The notes beneath the pieces are model-generated. The model did not search any database. It had not been told where the DNA came from and saw only the letters and a program-made list of their open reading frames with translations. Positions 7,195-14,239 of a stretch of 35,067 nucleotides of DNA are shown one piece after another (positions within the stretch are counted from its first letter, which is position 1; each line of letters opens with the position of its first letter). Origin of the DNA: Shouchella shacheensis (GTDB taxonomy: Bacteria; Bacillota; Bacilli; Bacillales; Bacillaceae_D); NCBI RefSeq assembly GCF_001484965.1, contig NZ_KQ947399.1, positions 9,576 through 44,642 of the forward strand, given 5' to 3'. The position numbers and the translations under genes were made by a program.

Positions 7195-8043
7195 GTGTGG
7201 AGGCAACTAGTGCTTTTGGCGATTCTTTTCGCGTTGCTTGTTGGTTGTTCGTTCAACCAATCAGGGGAGACGAGCGAGCGCCTGCACCGCAGGGAGGACA
7301 TTTCCCGAGGACATGTCGTTCACCAAGGAGACGATGAGGGCGAGCCGCAAGAAGTAGGGGATACGGAGGGGGAAGGACGCACCCAGTCAAATGTAGTGGA
7401 TAACGTGACGTTGCAGAAATTGTATCCAAACGTTTTGGCTTTGCACGGTCCGGGAGATGAGAATGTCATCGCGCTGACCTTTGATGACGGACCCGATCCC
7501 ACATACACGCTGCCGCTTCTCGATCTTTTGAAAAAAGAAGGAGTGAAGGCGACTTTTTTTGTCTTGGGGTCGCGGGTGCACGATCATCCGGAACTGCTAC
7601 GGCAGGTGGCCGCTCGTGGCCACAGCATCGGCAACCACACCTACACGCATAAAAAGCTCGTTGAATTAGACGAACAGGAGCTTGCCGAGGAGATAGAGCT
7701 TGCTGAAAAGGTGATTAGCGATGTCATTGGCCGTAAGCCGAGGATGCTTAGGGCGCCTCACGGATTTCTTAATGAAGAAGTGATGGACTCGCTTCATGAG
7801 CGTAACGTTTCCGTCATCGGCTGGAGCATCGACTCTCTCGACTGGCAAGAGCCGCCCGTGGAAGAGTTGGTTGAAAATGTAATGGGGCAAGCAAGCCCTG
7901 GAGGAATTGTTCTTCATCACGACGGAGCGGGCAACCTTTCGACAATGCTTGAAGCCGTGGAGCAAGAAATTCAACAACTGAAAGCAGAGGGGTATTCGTT
8001 TGTCACAGTCCCTGAGCTGCTCGATATTCCGGGAATGAACTAA
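7195..8043 (+). CDS. Lipoprotein polysaccharide deacetylase (NodB domain)
   Basis: The 282-residue protein has a lipoprotein signal (hydrophobic LVLLAILFALLVGC, lipobox Cys18) and then an acidic low-complexity linker (residues 19-70). The NodB domain follows from about residue 88. Catalytic motifs are complete: TFDDGPD (Asp97, Asp98), HTYTH (His148, His152), RAPHG (Arg186) and LHHDG near 240. This predicts metal-dependent removal of N-acetyl groups from peptidoglycan or another cell-surface glycan, anchored outside the membrane. The start is GTG at 7195 behind AAGGAGATGG; no in-frame ATG is available nearby. A terminator and then a dispersed repeat follow. Confidence 0.9.
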   Translation: MWRQLVLLAILFALLVGCSFNQSGETSERLHRREDISRGHVVHQGDDEGEPQEVGDTEGEGRTQSNVVDNVTLQKLYPNVLALHGPGDENVIALTFDDGPDPTYTLPLLDLLKKEGVKATFFVLGSRVHDHPELLRQVAARGHSIGNHTYTHKKLVELDEQELAEEIELAEKVISDVIGRKPRMLRAPHGFLNEEVMDSLHERNVSVIGWSIDSLDWQEPPVEELVENVMGQASPGGIVLHHDGAGNLSTMLEAVEQEIQQLKAEGYSFVTVPELLDIPGMN

Positions 8044-8045
8044 AG

Positions 8046-8080
8046 AAGGGCGTACGCGTAAATGGCGTACGTCTTTTTGT
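8046..8080 (+). terminator. Terminator of the deacetylase gene
   Basis: The stem pairs AAGGGCGTACGC with GCGTACGTCTT and is followed by a T-run. A dispersed repeat begins at 8081. Confidence 0.88.
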
Positions 8081-8202
8081 GTCTAGCTCCGGCGGGTAGA
8101 AGCGTCAAGATTTTTCGCCCCGATAACGAAATCCAAGTACTAGATTTCTTTTATCGGGTCTCCAAAATTTGCGCTTCTGAGCAACCCGCCTGCGCTTTTC
8201 GG
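8081..8202 (+). repeat. Dispersed hairpin repeat, type A, plus orientation
   Basis: It begins GTCTAGCTCCGGCGGGT just after a terminator T-run and ends AACCCGCCTGCGCTTTTCGG. Outer stem: GGCGGGT and GAAGCG at the head with CGCTTC and ACCCGCC at the tail. Inner stem: CCCGATAA with TTATCGGG, extended by GAAATC with GATTTC. Compared with other copies, both partners of the stems have changed together. Confidence 0.85.
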
Positions 8203-8225
8203 TGTTGTTTTTTTGAGCGGCTAGG

Positions 8226-8423
8226 CTAGCCCCATGTTGGTGTCAGTGATACCGAAGCCGACGTGAGCGGTAATGTAGAGAGTGCGACCGTATTAAAAAT
8301 GACCTGAGTGAGATCCTGTCCCTTCTTAGCGAGTTCAGTTTCGACATGGTGGCAGGGTGGTTTTCCTCTCCATTCCTCCCCATAGTAGTGGCACTCCCGG
8401 CAAGAGGTTTCCCACTCATACAC
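8226..8423 (-). CDS. Possible small cysteine-containing protein
   Basis: A 65-codon open frame runs divergently from dacF. Its N-terminal half contains CRECHYYGEEWRGKPPCHH, a CxxC plus a later Cys-His-His that could hold a zinc ion. The C-terminal half is low in information (TLPLTSASVSLTPTWG). GAAGGGTG lies very close to the ATG, which makes translation initiation doubtful. I do not recognise the protein. It may be a chance frame in the roughly 300-base gap between the repeat and dacF. Confidence 0.25.
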   Translation of the reverse strand: MYEWETSCRECHYYGEEWRGKPPCHHVETELAKKGQDLTQVIFNTVALSTLPLTSASVSLTPTWG

Positions 8424-8449
8424 CCTTCACTTTTTCCACCCCTCCCCAC

Positions 8450-8478
8450 GTATAAAAGCCGCGAGAATGGGAAAACTA
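8450..8478 (+). promoter_or_regulatory. Candidate forespore (sigma-F) promoter of dacF
   Basis: GTATA (8450-8454), a 14-base spacer and GGGAAAACTA (8469-8478) fit the Bacillus sigma-F pattern GYATA-N15-16-GGNNANAHTR, with the spacer slightly short. dacF is known to be forespore-expressed in B. subtilis. Confidence 0.5.
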
Positions 8479-8517
8479 GCGAATAGTTTTGTATGCCATT
8501 GAGACGGAGGTCGAAAG

Positions 8518-9690
8518 ATGAAGAAGATATGGATTGGGTTTTGGGTGTTTCTACTGTTTTTCGCAAGTGTGACGCCACATGCATTTGCGGAAGAAGAGAA
8601 AAAGCCTGGGGATGCGCTGAATTTGGCAGAAAAAGCGTCGTCTGCAATTGTGATTGAGCGCGATACCGGGGAAGTGCTGTTTGAAAAGGATAGCGACAAA
8701 TCGTTTCCACCTGCGAGCATGACGAAGATTATGACGATGCTTCTTATTATGGAAGCGATTGATGAAGAGCGATTGGCCTATGATGATATGGTTCGTGTCA
8801 GTGAACGCGCTGCGTCTATGGGAGGTTCCCAAGTGTTCCTGGAGCCGGGAGAAGAAATGACCGTGGAGGATATGCTTAAAGCGATTGCGGTGGCTTCCGG
8901 AAATGATGCGGCTGTTGCGATGGCTGAGCATATTGCTGGCTCGGAAGACGAGTTCATCAATAGGATGAATGAAAAAGCAAAAGAACTCGGTCTTGAGCAT
9001 ACGGAGTTTCATAACTCGAACGGATTACCGGTGGCCGATCACTACACGTCTGCCCACGACTTAGCGGTCATGAGCAAAGAGCTTTTAAAATACGAAGAAA
9101 TTACACAGTATACAGGGATTTATGAAGATTATTTGCGAAAAGGCACCGATAACGAATTCTGGCTCGTCAATACGAACAAGCTCGTGAAATTCTATCCGGG
9201 GGTCGACGGTTTAAAAACCGGTTATACAAGTGAAGCGAAGTACGGGCTGACGGCAACGGCTGAGAAAGACGGCATGAGAGTGATTGCTGTGGTTATGGGT
9301 GCTCCTACGCCGAAGGAGCGCAATGCACAAATCACGGCGATGCTGGATTATTCCTTTAGTCAATATTCGACCACACAAATGCATGAGCGCGGAGAAGTGA
9401 TTCAGGACGTCAATGTAGCCAAAGGGGAGAAGGATCATGTCCAAGCCGTTGTCTCCGAAAAAGTATCAATTCTCACCAAAAAAGGGATGAAGGTCGATGA
9501 CGCCACTGTCAAGGCAGACGTAAACGAACAACTCCAAGCGCCGGTTAAACAAAATGAGGTCATCGGTAAGCTTGTGGTTGAAAACGACGGCGACGTTTTG
9601 TCGGAAACAGATCTAGTTGCAGGCGAAGATGTGGGAGAAGCTTCCTGGTGGACGTTGGTTAAGCGTATGATGACGAAATTTGGAGGCTAG
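8518..9690 (+). CDS. dacF: D-alanyl-D-alanine carboxypeptidase DacF
   Basis: This is a penicillin-binding protein that trims the terminal D-Ala from peptidoglycan pentapeptides and tunes cross-linking of the spore cortex. The signal peptide is residues 1-24 (ending THAFA-like, PHAFA). The catalytic triad motifs are all present: S67-M-T-K70, S127-G-N129 and K233-T-G235. After the peptidase domain there is a C-terminal beta-rich domain and an amphipathic end, as in DacA/DacF. Length 390 equals that of B. subtilis DacF. The ATG at 8518 has GGAGGT at 8505-8510. It lies directly upstream of spoIIAA as in B. subtilis, with its own forespore-type promoter. Confidence 0.95.
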   Translation: MKKIWIGFWVFLLFFASVTPHAFAEEEKKPGDALNLAEKASSAIVIERDTGEVLFEKDSDKSFPPASMTKIMTMLLIMEAIDEERLAYDDMVRVSERAASMGGSQVFLEPGEEMTVEDMLKAIAVASGNDAAVAMAEHIAGSEDEFINRMNEKAKELGLEHTEFHNSNGLPVADHYTSAHDLAVMSKELLKYEEITQYTGIYEDYLRKGTDNEFWLVNTNKLVKFYPGVDGLKTGYTSEAKYGLTATAEKDGMRVIAVVMGAPTPKERNAQITAMLDYSFSQYSTTQMHERGEVIQDVNVAKGEKDHVQAVVSEKVSILTKKGMKVDDATVKADVNEQLQAPVKQNEVIGKLVVENDGDVLSETDLVAGEDVGEASWWTLVKRMMTKFGG

Positions 9691-9729
9691 CCTCGACTTA
9701 TCCGTCTTTCACACTAGTTTTGTCACACA

Positions 9730-9757
9730 CAAGGATTCCCCCCCTTCTTAAGCGAAT
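9730..9757 (+). promoter_or_regulatory. Candidate sigma-H promoter of the spoIIA operon
   Basis: CAAGGATTC (9730-9738), exactly 14 bases and CGAAT (9753-9757) match the sigma-H consensus RWAGGAWWT-N14-HGAAT with two mismatches in the -35. The site is about 50 bases before spoIIAA, as expected for the Spo0A/sigma-H-driven spoIIA promoter. TTTTGTCACAC just upstream is only a weak 0A-box candidate. Confidence 0.6.
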
Positions 9758-9805
9758 AGTGTGTGTAACAAAGCATCAATGTGTGCTAGTGGAGGTGTCA
9801 GAAAC

Positions 9806-10150
9806 ATGAGCTTGATCATCGATCTTGAACAAAAAAACGATGTGTTGCTCGTTCGCTTAGAGGGCGAGTTGGATCATCACGCCGCAAAGAAACTGCGCGC
9901 CGATATTGAAGAAAGACTGGATGAGACGAAGCACATCGTTTTGAATCTAGCTGAACTGACATTTATGGACAGTTCTGGGCTTGGCGTCATTCTGGGCCGC
10001 TACAAACAGGTGAGGGCCCAAGGAGGGGAGATGGTCGTGTGTGCCATTTCACCGGCCGTGAAGCGATTGTTTGAGATGTCTGGTCTCTTCAAGATTATTC
10101 GCCTTGAAGAGAACGAAACGTTCGCACTGCAAAAATTGGGGGTGGCGTGA
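9806..10150 (+). CDS. spoIIAA: Anti-sigma-F factor antagonist SpoIIAA
   Basis: This is a STAS-domain protein of 114 residues. In the unphosphorylated form it binds SpoIIAB and frees SigF; SpoIIAB phosphorylates it and SpoIIE dephosphorylates it. The phosphorylation segment [16 protein letters not shown] is intact, with Ser56 equivalent to B. subtilis Ser58. The C-terminal half ([27 protein letters not shown]) is almost identical to the remembered B. subtilis protein. The start is ATG 9806, preceded by GGAGGTG with eight bases spacing; upstream in-frame codons have no such site. It lies two bases from spoIIAB. Confidence 0.97.
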   Translation: MSLIIDLEQKNDVLLVRLEGELDHHAAKKLRADIEERLDETKHIVLNLAELTFMDSSGLGVILGRYKQVRAQGGEMVVCAISPAVKRLFEMSGLFKIIRLEENETFALQKLGVA

Positions 10151-10152
10151 GA

Positions 10153-10593
10153 ATGGAAAACAAAATGGATTTAGTCTTTTCGGCGATCAGTGAGAATGAG
10201 GCGTTTGCCAGAGTCACAGTAGGCGCGTTTTTGGCACAGCTTGATCCCACCATGGACGAGTTAACAGAAATCAAAACGGTCGTATCTGAAGCGGTCACGA
10301 ACGCCATCATCCACGGCTATGACAACAACGCGGAAGGGATGGTCTATATTTCAGCAACGATGGTGGAGCGCGAAATTGAACTCATCATTCGCGATGAAGG
10401 GCTTGGCATTTCGGATTTGGAAGAAGCGAGACAGCCTCTCTATACAACGAAGCCAGAGCTCGAGCGTTCAGGCATGGGTTTTACCATTATGGAGAACTTC
10501 TGTGACAGTGTAAAAGTCATCTCGGAGCCGTTGATTGGAACGACCATCTATCTTAAAAAGCAGTTGTCTGTTACCAAGGCAATCTGCAGTTGA
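10153..10593 (+). CDS. spoIIAB: Anti-sigma-F factor / serine kinase SpoIIAB
   Basis: This is a GHKL-fold kinase of 146 residues that binds and holds SigF in the predivisional cell and phosphorylates SpoIIAA. The ATP-site N-box region is [15 protein letters not shown] (about 42-56). The G1/G2 boxes are [13 protein letters not shown] and [18 protein letters not shown]. The start is ATG 10153, aligned with the B. subtilis N-terminus and eight bases after GGGGGTGG. The GTG at 10147 overlaps the spoIIAA stop and is too close to the ribosome binding site. Operon position between spoIIAA and sigF is standard. Confidence 0.97.
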   Translation: MENKMDLVFSAISENEAFARVTVGAFLAQLDPTMDELTEIKTVVSEAVTNAIIHGYDNNAEGMVYISATMVEREIELIIRDEGLGISDLEEARQPLYTTKPELERSGMGFTIMENFCDSVKVISEPLIGTTIYLKKQLSVTKAICS

Positions 10594-10605
10594 GGAGTTT
10601 TGCCT

Positions 10606-11373
10606 ATGGACGTTGAGGTGAAACACACAAGCAGAAAAAAAGAAGCCCATTTCACGGACAACGAAGTAAAAGATCTGATCGCAAGAAGCCAGGAGGGGGA
10701 TACAGAGGCGCGGGACGCGATTGTGAACCGCAATACTCGACTCGTCTGGTCCGTGGTGCAACGCTTCATGAACAGAGGGTATGAAGCGGATGATCTTTTT
10801 CAAATTGGCTGTATCGGCCTGATTAAATCGGTGGACAAATTTGACCTCTCCTACGACGTGAAGTTCTCCACCTATGCGGTACCGATGATTATTGGTGAAA
10901 TTCAGCGTTTCTTGCGCGACGATGGCACGGTGAAAGTGAGTCGATCGATCAAGGAGCTTAGCAACAAGATTCGCAAGGCTAAAGATGAGCTGACCAAGTC
11001 TCTCAAACGAACGCCGACGGTGAATGAACTTGCCGAGTATTTGGGGGTGACGCCAGAGGAGGTTGTCTTTGCTGGAGACGCGAACCGAACGCTTTCCTCC
11101 ATTCACGAGACCGTCTATGAAAACGATGGCGATCCGATTATGCTCCTTGATCAAATTGCGGATCACACCCAAGTGCGCTGGTTTGATAAAATTGCATTAA
11201 AAGAGGCCATTCGTGATTTGAATGAGCGAGAGCGGTTGATTGTTTACTTGCGGTATTACAAAGACCAAACCCAGTCAGAGGTGGCTACGCGCCTCGGCAT
11301 CTCTCAAGTACAAGTATCTAGACTTGAGAAGAAAATACTTGAACAAATGAAAGAAGAAATGACGGACGATTAA
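10606..11373 (+). CDS. sigF: RNA polymerase sigma-F factor
   Basis: This is the first forespore-specific sigma factor (spoIIAC), 255 residues. Region 2 is RLVWSVVQRFMNRGYEADDLFQIGCIGLIKSVDKFD with the -10-reading KFSTYAVPMIIGEIQRFLRDDGTVKVSRS. Region 3 follows, and region 4 has the helix-turn-helix QSEVATRLGISQVQVSRLEKKIL. The start is ATG 10606 (MDVEVK, as in B. subtilis) with TGAGGAG eight bases upstream; a TTG two codons earlier is less likely. A long terminator closes the operon, so the spoVA genes downstream need their own promoter. Confidence 0.97.
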   Translation: MDVEVKHTSRKKEAHFTDNEVKDLIARSQEGDTEARDAIVNRNTRLVWSVVQRFMNRGYEADDLFQIGCIGLIKSVDKFDLSYDVKFSTYAVPMIIGEIQRFLRDDGTVKVSRSIKELSNKIRKAKDELTKSLKRTPTVNELAEYLGVTPEEVVFAGDANRTLSSIHETVYENDGDPIMLLDQIADHTQVRWFDKIALKEAIRDLNERERLIVYLRYYKDQTQSEVATRLGISQVQVSRLEKKILEQMKEEMTDD

Positions 11374-11378
11374 TGAGT

Positions 11379-11421
11379 AAGAAGCAAGCCTGCTTTGAGG
11401 AGAAGCAGGCTTGCTTCTTTT
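11379..11421 (+). terminator. Terminator of the spoIIA operon
   Basis: A 17-bp inverted repeat, AAGAAGCAAGCCTGCTT paired with AAGCAGGCTTGCTTCTT (11403-11419), ends in TTTTGTG. Confidence 0.92.
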
Positions 11422-11726
11422 GTGTGAAAGGGGCTAAGGAAGAGGAATCTGAAGGATACGTAGGGTAGAACGGAACAGTACGAAACAGTGGACAGATCTA
11501 ACAGGTGGAGTAGTAGGCCGGATAAACAAAAGCCTGAAGTGAAACCGAGGAAAGAATGATCCACCTGAGGATGCGGATACAGAAGGTGTATGAATAGTAT
11601 AGACTAGGCATAAAGATTATGTCAAACGTTTTTTTGACAAAATGCACAAAAGTTCGTGCTTTTTTCCTATTGCGCTATTTTCGCGCTTGCACGAGTTCGA
11701 CCTCCTTTCCTTTTCGCAAGGAAAGT
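11422..11726 (+). other. Gene-free interval between sigF and spoVAC
   Basis: No convincing gene is seen. The right end has several short hairpin-capable sequences: GTCAAA/TTTGAC (11621-11638), GCAC/GTGC (11644-11660), GCGC pairs (11672-11689) and TTTCC/GGAAA (11706-11725). In B. subtilis this position holds spoVAA and spoVAB, which are missing here; no remnant of either could be read in any frame. Confidence 0.6.
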
Positions 11727-11755
11727 GAATGAAGTTTTTGATTCTAGTCATACTA
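11727..11755 (+). promoter_or_regulatory. Sigma-G promoter of the spoVA operon
   Basis: GAATG (11727-11731), 17 bases and CATACTA (11749-11755) fit the sigma-G consensus GHATR-N17/18-CATWHTA at every defined position. The spoVA operon is a classical sigma-G target. Confidence 0.75.
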
Positions 11756-11789
11756 CAACTAAGAAAACGTTCGAAAAGGGGGCTTGTAT

Positions 11790-12248
11790 ATGCTAGATAA
11801 AGCAAAGCAGGAACAGTACAAAAAGAACATCGCCCTGTATCTTCCCAAGCCCCATTTTCTCAAACACTCGGTTCTGGCCTTTGTTTCAGGCGGCCTTTTT
11901 TGTGTACTCGGCCAAGCCCTTCTGCGCCTTTATGAACAGCTTCTAAGCGTTAGTGAAATGGAGGCAACGGGTTATATGCTGGTTACGCTGATTGCTTGTG
12001 CGTCTCTTGCAACTGGAATGGGATGGTACAACAAATGGGCGCAGGAACTTGGGGCAGGACTGCTTGTGCCAATGACAGGGTTTGCGAACGCGATGACGAG
12101 CGCGGCTCTGGAGCATCGATCCGAAGGGCTTATTTCGGGCATCGGAGCGCAGATGCTTAAGCTTGTAGGTCCGATTATCGTTTTTGGGATTGTCTCTGCG
12201 TATGTGGTCAGTTTTTCGCGACTGATCATTCGCACGATTATTCAATAA
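11790..12248 (+). CDS. spoVAC: Stage V sporulation protein AC
   Basis: The 152-residue membrane protein is part of the SpoVA channel that moves Ca-dipicolinate into the developing spore and out at germination. In B. subtilis SpoVAC behaves as a mechanosensitive channel component. Hydrophobic segments are at about 24-44, 60-76, 88-105 and 122-145, with the family motif LLVPMTGFANAMTSAALEHRSEG. The start is ATG 11790, seven bases after AAAAGGGGG; an upstream TTG overlaps that site. It is first in the operon here, because spoVAA and spoVAB are missing. Confidence 0.95.
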   Translation: MLDKAKQEQYKKNIALYLPKPHFLKHSVLAFVSGGLFCVLGQALLRLYEQLLSVSEMEATGYMLVTLIACASLATGMGWYNKWAQELGAGLLVPMTGFANAMTSAALEHRSEGLISGIGAQMLKLVGPIIVFGIVSAYVVSFSRLIIRTIIQ

Positions 12249-12305
12249 ACCTCGGAATAAAGAATGGACGGTCATTTAGTTAGATAAGAGAGGCGAGAAC
12301 CATTG

Positions 12306-13316
12306 ATGAAGCGTCTAGGAAGACAAACGTATGTATTCAAAAGTGGTGTCTATGTGGAGGCAACAGGCACAGCCGTCGGGCCGCGGGAAGGCGAGGGCCC
12401 CTTAAGGGAAAGTTTTGATTACGCCTTTTCCCGTATGGATTGTGGAGAAAAAAGCTGGGAGCAGGCGGAACGAACGCTGATGCAAAAGGCAATCGATACT
12501 TGTCTTGAAAAGAAATCCTTAACGCCGGATCGCGTCAATCTTTTGATAGCTGGCGACCTGTCCAATCAAACGGTCACGTCAAGCTTTGTGGCCCGTGATC
12601 TTGGCATTCCGTATTTGGGTTCGTATTCGGCCTGCGCGACCTCGATGGAATCGGTGGCGATCGCTTCGATCTTTATCGACGGAGGATTCACTAGACGAGT
12701 CATGGCTGCAGCAAGCAGTCACTACGGAGCGGCTGAGAAGCAGTTTCGCTACCCAACGGAGTTTGCGGTCCAAAAGCCTGACAGTGCACAAACCACGGTG
12801 ACTGCTGCCGGGGCGATTCTACTCCATAATAAGAAAACAAAGATTCGTGTGTGTGAAGCGACCATCGGGGCTGTTCAGGACTTAGGCGTTGGCAACCCGC
12901 TCGATTTAGGGTCGGCAATGGCACCTGCGGCGGCGGAAACCACACTCGCTCATCTGGCGGAAACAAAGCGCTCGATTTCCGATTACGACCTCGTGGTGAC
13001 AGGAGATCTTGCGCGTGTCGGGAGTGAGATTTTCAGGAAGCTGCTGCGAGAGAAAGGAATCGTAGTAACCCATACATACGAAGACTGCGGCGTGATGATT
13101 TACAACACGGACCCAAGCCTGTACGCCGGGGGAAGTGGGGCAGGCTGTTCTTCTGCCGTTGTGTTTGGACATGTGTTACAAGAAATTCAATCAGGGCGGC
13201 TTAAGCGTGTGCTCGTGGTCGCCACGGGGGCACTCCTGAGTCCGCTCATGATCCAGCAAAAGCAATCGATTCCCGCGATTGCTCATGCGGTGACGTTTGA
13301 AGCGGAGGATGCGTGA
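12306..13316 (+). CDS. spoVAD: Stage V sporulation protein AD
   Basis: The 336-residue soluble protein has a thiolase-like fold that binds dipicolinic acid at the spore inner membrane. Characteristic segments are SGVYVEATGTAVGPREGEGPL, LGSYSACATSMESVAIASIFIDGG (about 105-128), FRYPTEFAVQKPDSAQTTVT, GSAMAPAAAETT, YEDCGVMIYN and VATGALLSPLMIQQKQSIPAIAHAV. The start is ATG 12306, downstream of GAGAGGCGAG. Its stop overlaps the spoVAE start by one base (TGATG), showing translational coupling. Confidence 0.96.
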   Translation: MKRLGRQTYVFKSGVYVEATGTAVGPREGEGPLRESFDYAFSRMDCGEKSWEQAERTLMQKAIDTCLEKKSLTPDRVNLLIAGDLSNQTVTSSFVARDLGIPYLGSYSACATSMESVAIASIFIDGGFTRRVMAAASSHYGAAEKQFRYPTEFAVQKPDSAQTTVTAAGAILLHNKKTKIRVCEATIGAVQDLGVGNPLDLGSAMAPAAAETTLAHLAETKRSISDYDLVVTGDLARVGSEIFRKLLREKGIVVTHTYEDCGVMIYNTDPSLYAGGSGAGCSSAVVFGHVLQEIQSGRLKRVLVVATGALLSPLMIQQKQSIPAIAHAVTFEAEDA

Positions 13317-13666
13317 TGGAATATGTCTGGGCGTTTCTTGTTGGAGGGACAATTTGTTTTGTCGGGCAAGTCCTACTCGATCAAGCCAAGCTCCCCCCGG
13401 TTCACATGCTTGTGGTCCTCGTGGTCATTGGCGTGATATTGGATGGCTTTCACTTGTATGAAAGGCTTGTTGCATTCGCCGGAGCGGGCGCAACCGTTCC
13501 GATTACCGGGCTTGGCTACTCGCTCATTCACGGCGCGATGAGCGAGGGAGCGCGCTTTGGGTTATTTGCCATCGGCGACGGAGTCTTTGAACTGGCTTCT
13601 ACGGTGCTGACGTTCTCGGTCGTTTTTAGTTTTTTGACTGCACTCATTTTCAAGCCAAGAGGGTAG
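13316..13666 (+). CDS. spoVAE: Stage V sporulation protein AE (AEb type)
   Basis: The 116-residue membrane protein is a SpoVAC-like channel component. Hydrophobic segments are 3-18, 26-46, 52-66 and 84-108, with GAGATVPITGLGYSLIHGAMSEG in the middle and the family ending LIFKPRG. The ATG at 13316 overlaps the spoVAD stop; a GTG one codon earlier is also possible. With SpoVAC and SpoVAD it forms the core of the DPA-transport system that all spore formers with spoVA keep. Confidence 0.93.
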   Translation: MEYVWAFLVGGTICFVGQVLLDQAKLPPVHMLVVLVVIGVILDGFHLYERLVAFAGAGATVPITGLGYSLIHGAMSEGARFGLFAIGDGVFELASTVLTFSVVFSFLTALIFKPRG

Positions 13667-13675
13667 GAATGAACC

Positions 13676-14239
13676 ATGAAACAGGTAATTTTCGTGACGG
13701 ATGGCGATTTGGCCGCCCGTCATGCGATTGAACATATAGCCGAAGAGCTTGGCTGCTTTTGCATCAGTGCCTCAGCGGGCAACCCCTCGATGCTAACGGA
13801 GAAAGAACTCTGTTCGCTCGTCTTGCAAGCGCCCGATCGTCCTATCTTCGTCATGTTTGACGACTGTGGATATAGAGAGAACGGCCCAGGTGAAAAAGGG
13901 ATGCGTGCCCTCGCTCACCATCCGGATATTCACGTGCTCGGGGCCGTCGCGGTCGCCTCCGCAACCCACGCCAAAGAGTGGGCGCATGTGGATGTATCGA
14001 TCGACCGTTTCGGGGAGCTGACGGCGTACGGCGTGGACAAAGAAGGGCTTAGCGATATGGAGATTGGGCGTATTAATGGAGATACCGTCTATGTCTTGGA
14101 TGAACTGGATCTTCCTATCGTGGTTGGCATTGGAGACATTGGCAAAATGGCTCGATTTGACGACATTAAAAGAGGGGCTCCGATCACCAAACAAGCGATT
14201 GAGTTAATATTTGAAAGGAGCGGGTATCGTGACAGATAA
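13676..14239 (+). CDS. Stage V sporulation protein AEa
   Basis: The 187-residue soluble protein, counted separately from SpoVAEb, begins MKQVIFVTDGDLAARHAIEHIAEELG. It has the conserved runs SASAGNPSMLT, VMFDDCGYRENGPGEKGM, GAVAVASATHA and GIGDIGKMARFDDIKRGAPITKQAI. The biochemical role is not established. Its ATG is preceded by AGGAATG, nine bases after spoVAE. The last 11 bases overlap spoVAF, whose Shine-Dalgarno lies within this reading frame. Confidence 0.9.
   Translation: MKQVIFVTDGDLAARHAIEHIAEELGCFCISASAGNPSMLTEKELCSLVLQAPDRPIFVMFDDCGYRENGPGEKGMRALAHHPDIHVLGAVAVASATHAKEWAHVDVSIDRFGELTAYGVDKEGLSDMEIGRINGDTVYVLDELDLPIVVGIGDIGKMARFDDIKRGAPITKQAIELIFERSGYRDR

Noticed and set aside
8243-8710. 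155-codon minus-strand frame overlapping the dacF start
   Set aside because: It covers the dacF promoter and signal peptide, lacks a Shine-Dalgarno and has low-complexity content.
10468-11172. 234-codon minus-strand frame across spoIIAB and sigF
   Set aside because: It is antisense to two genes that match known proteins along their length; it is explained by codon bias of those genes.
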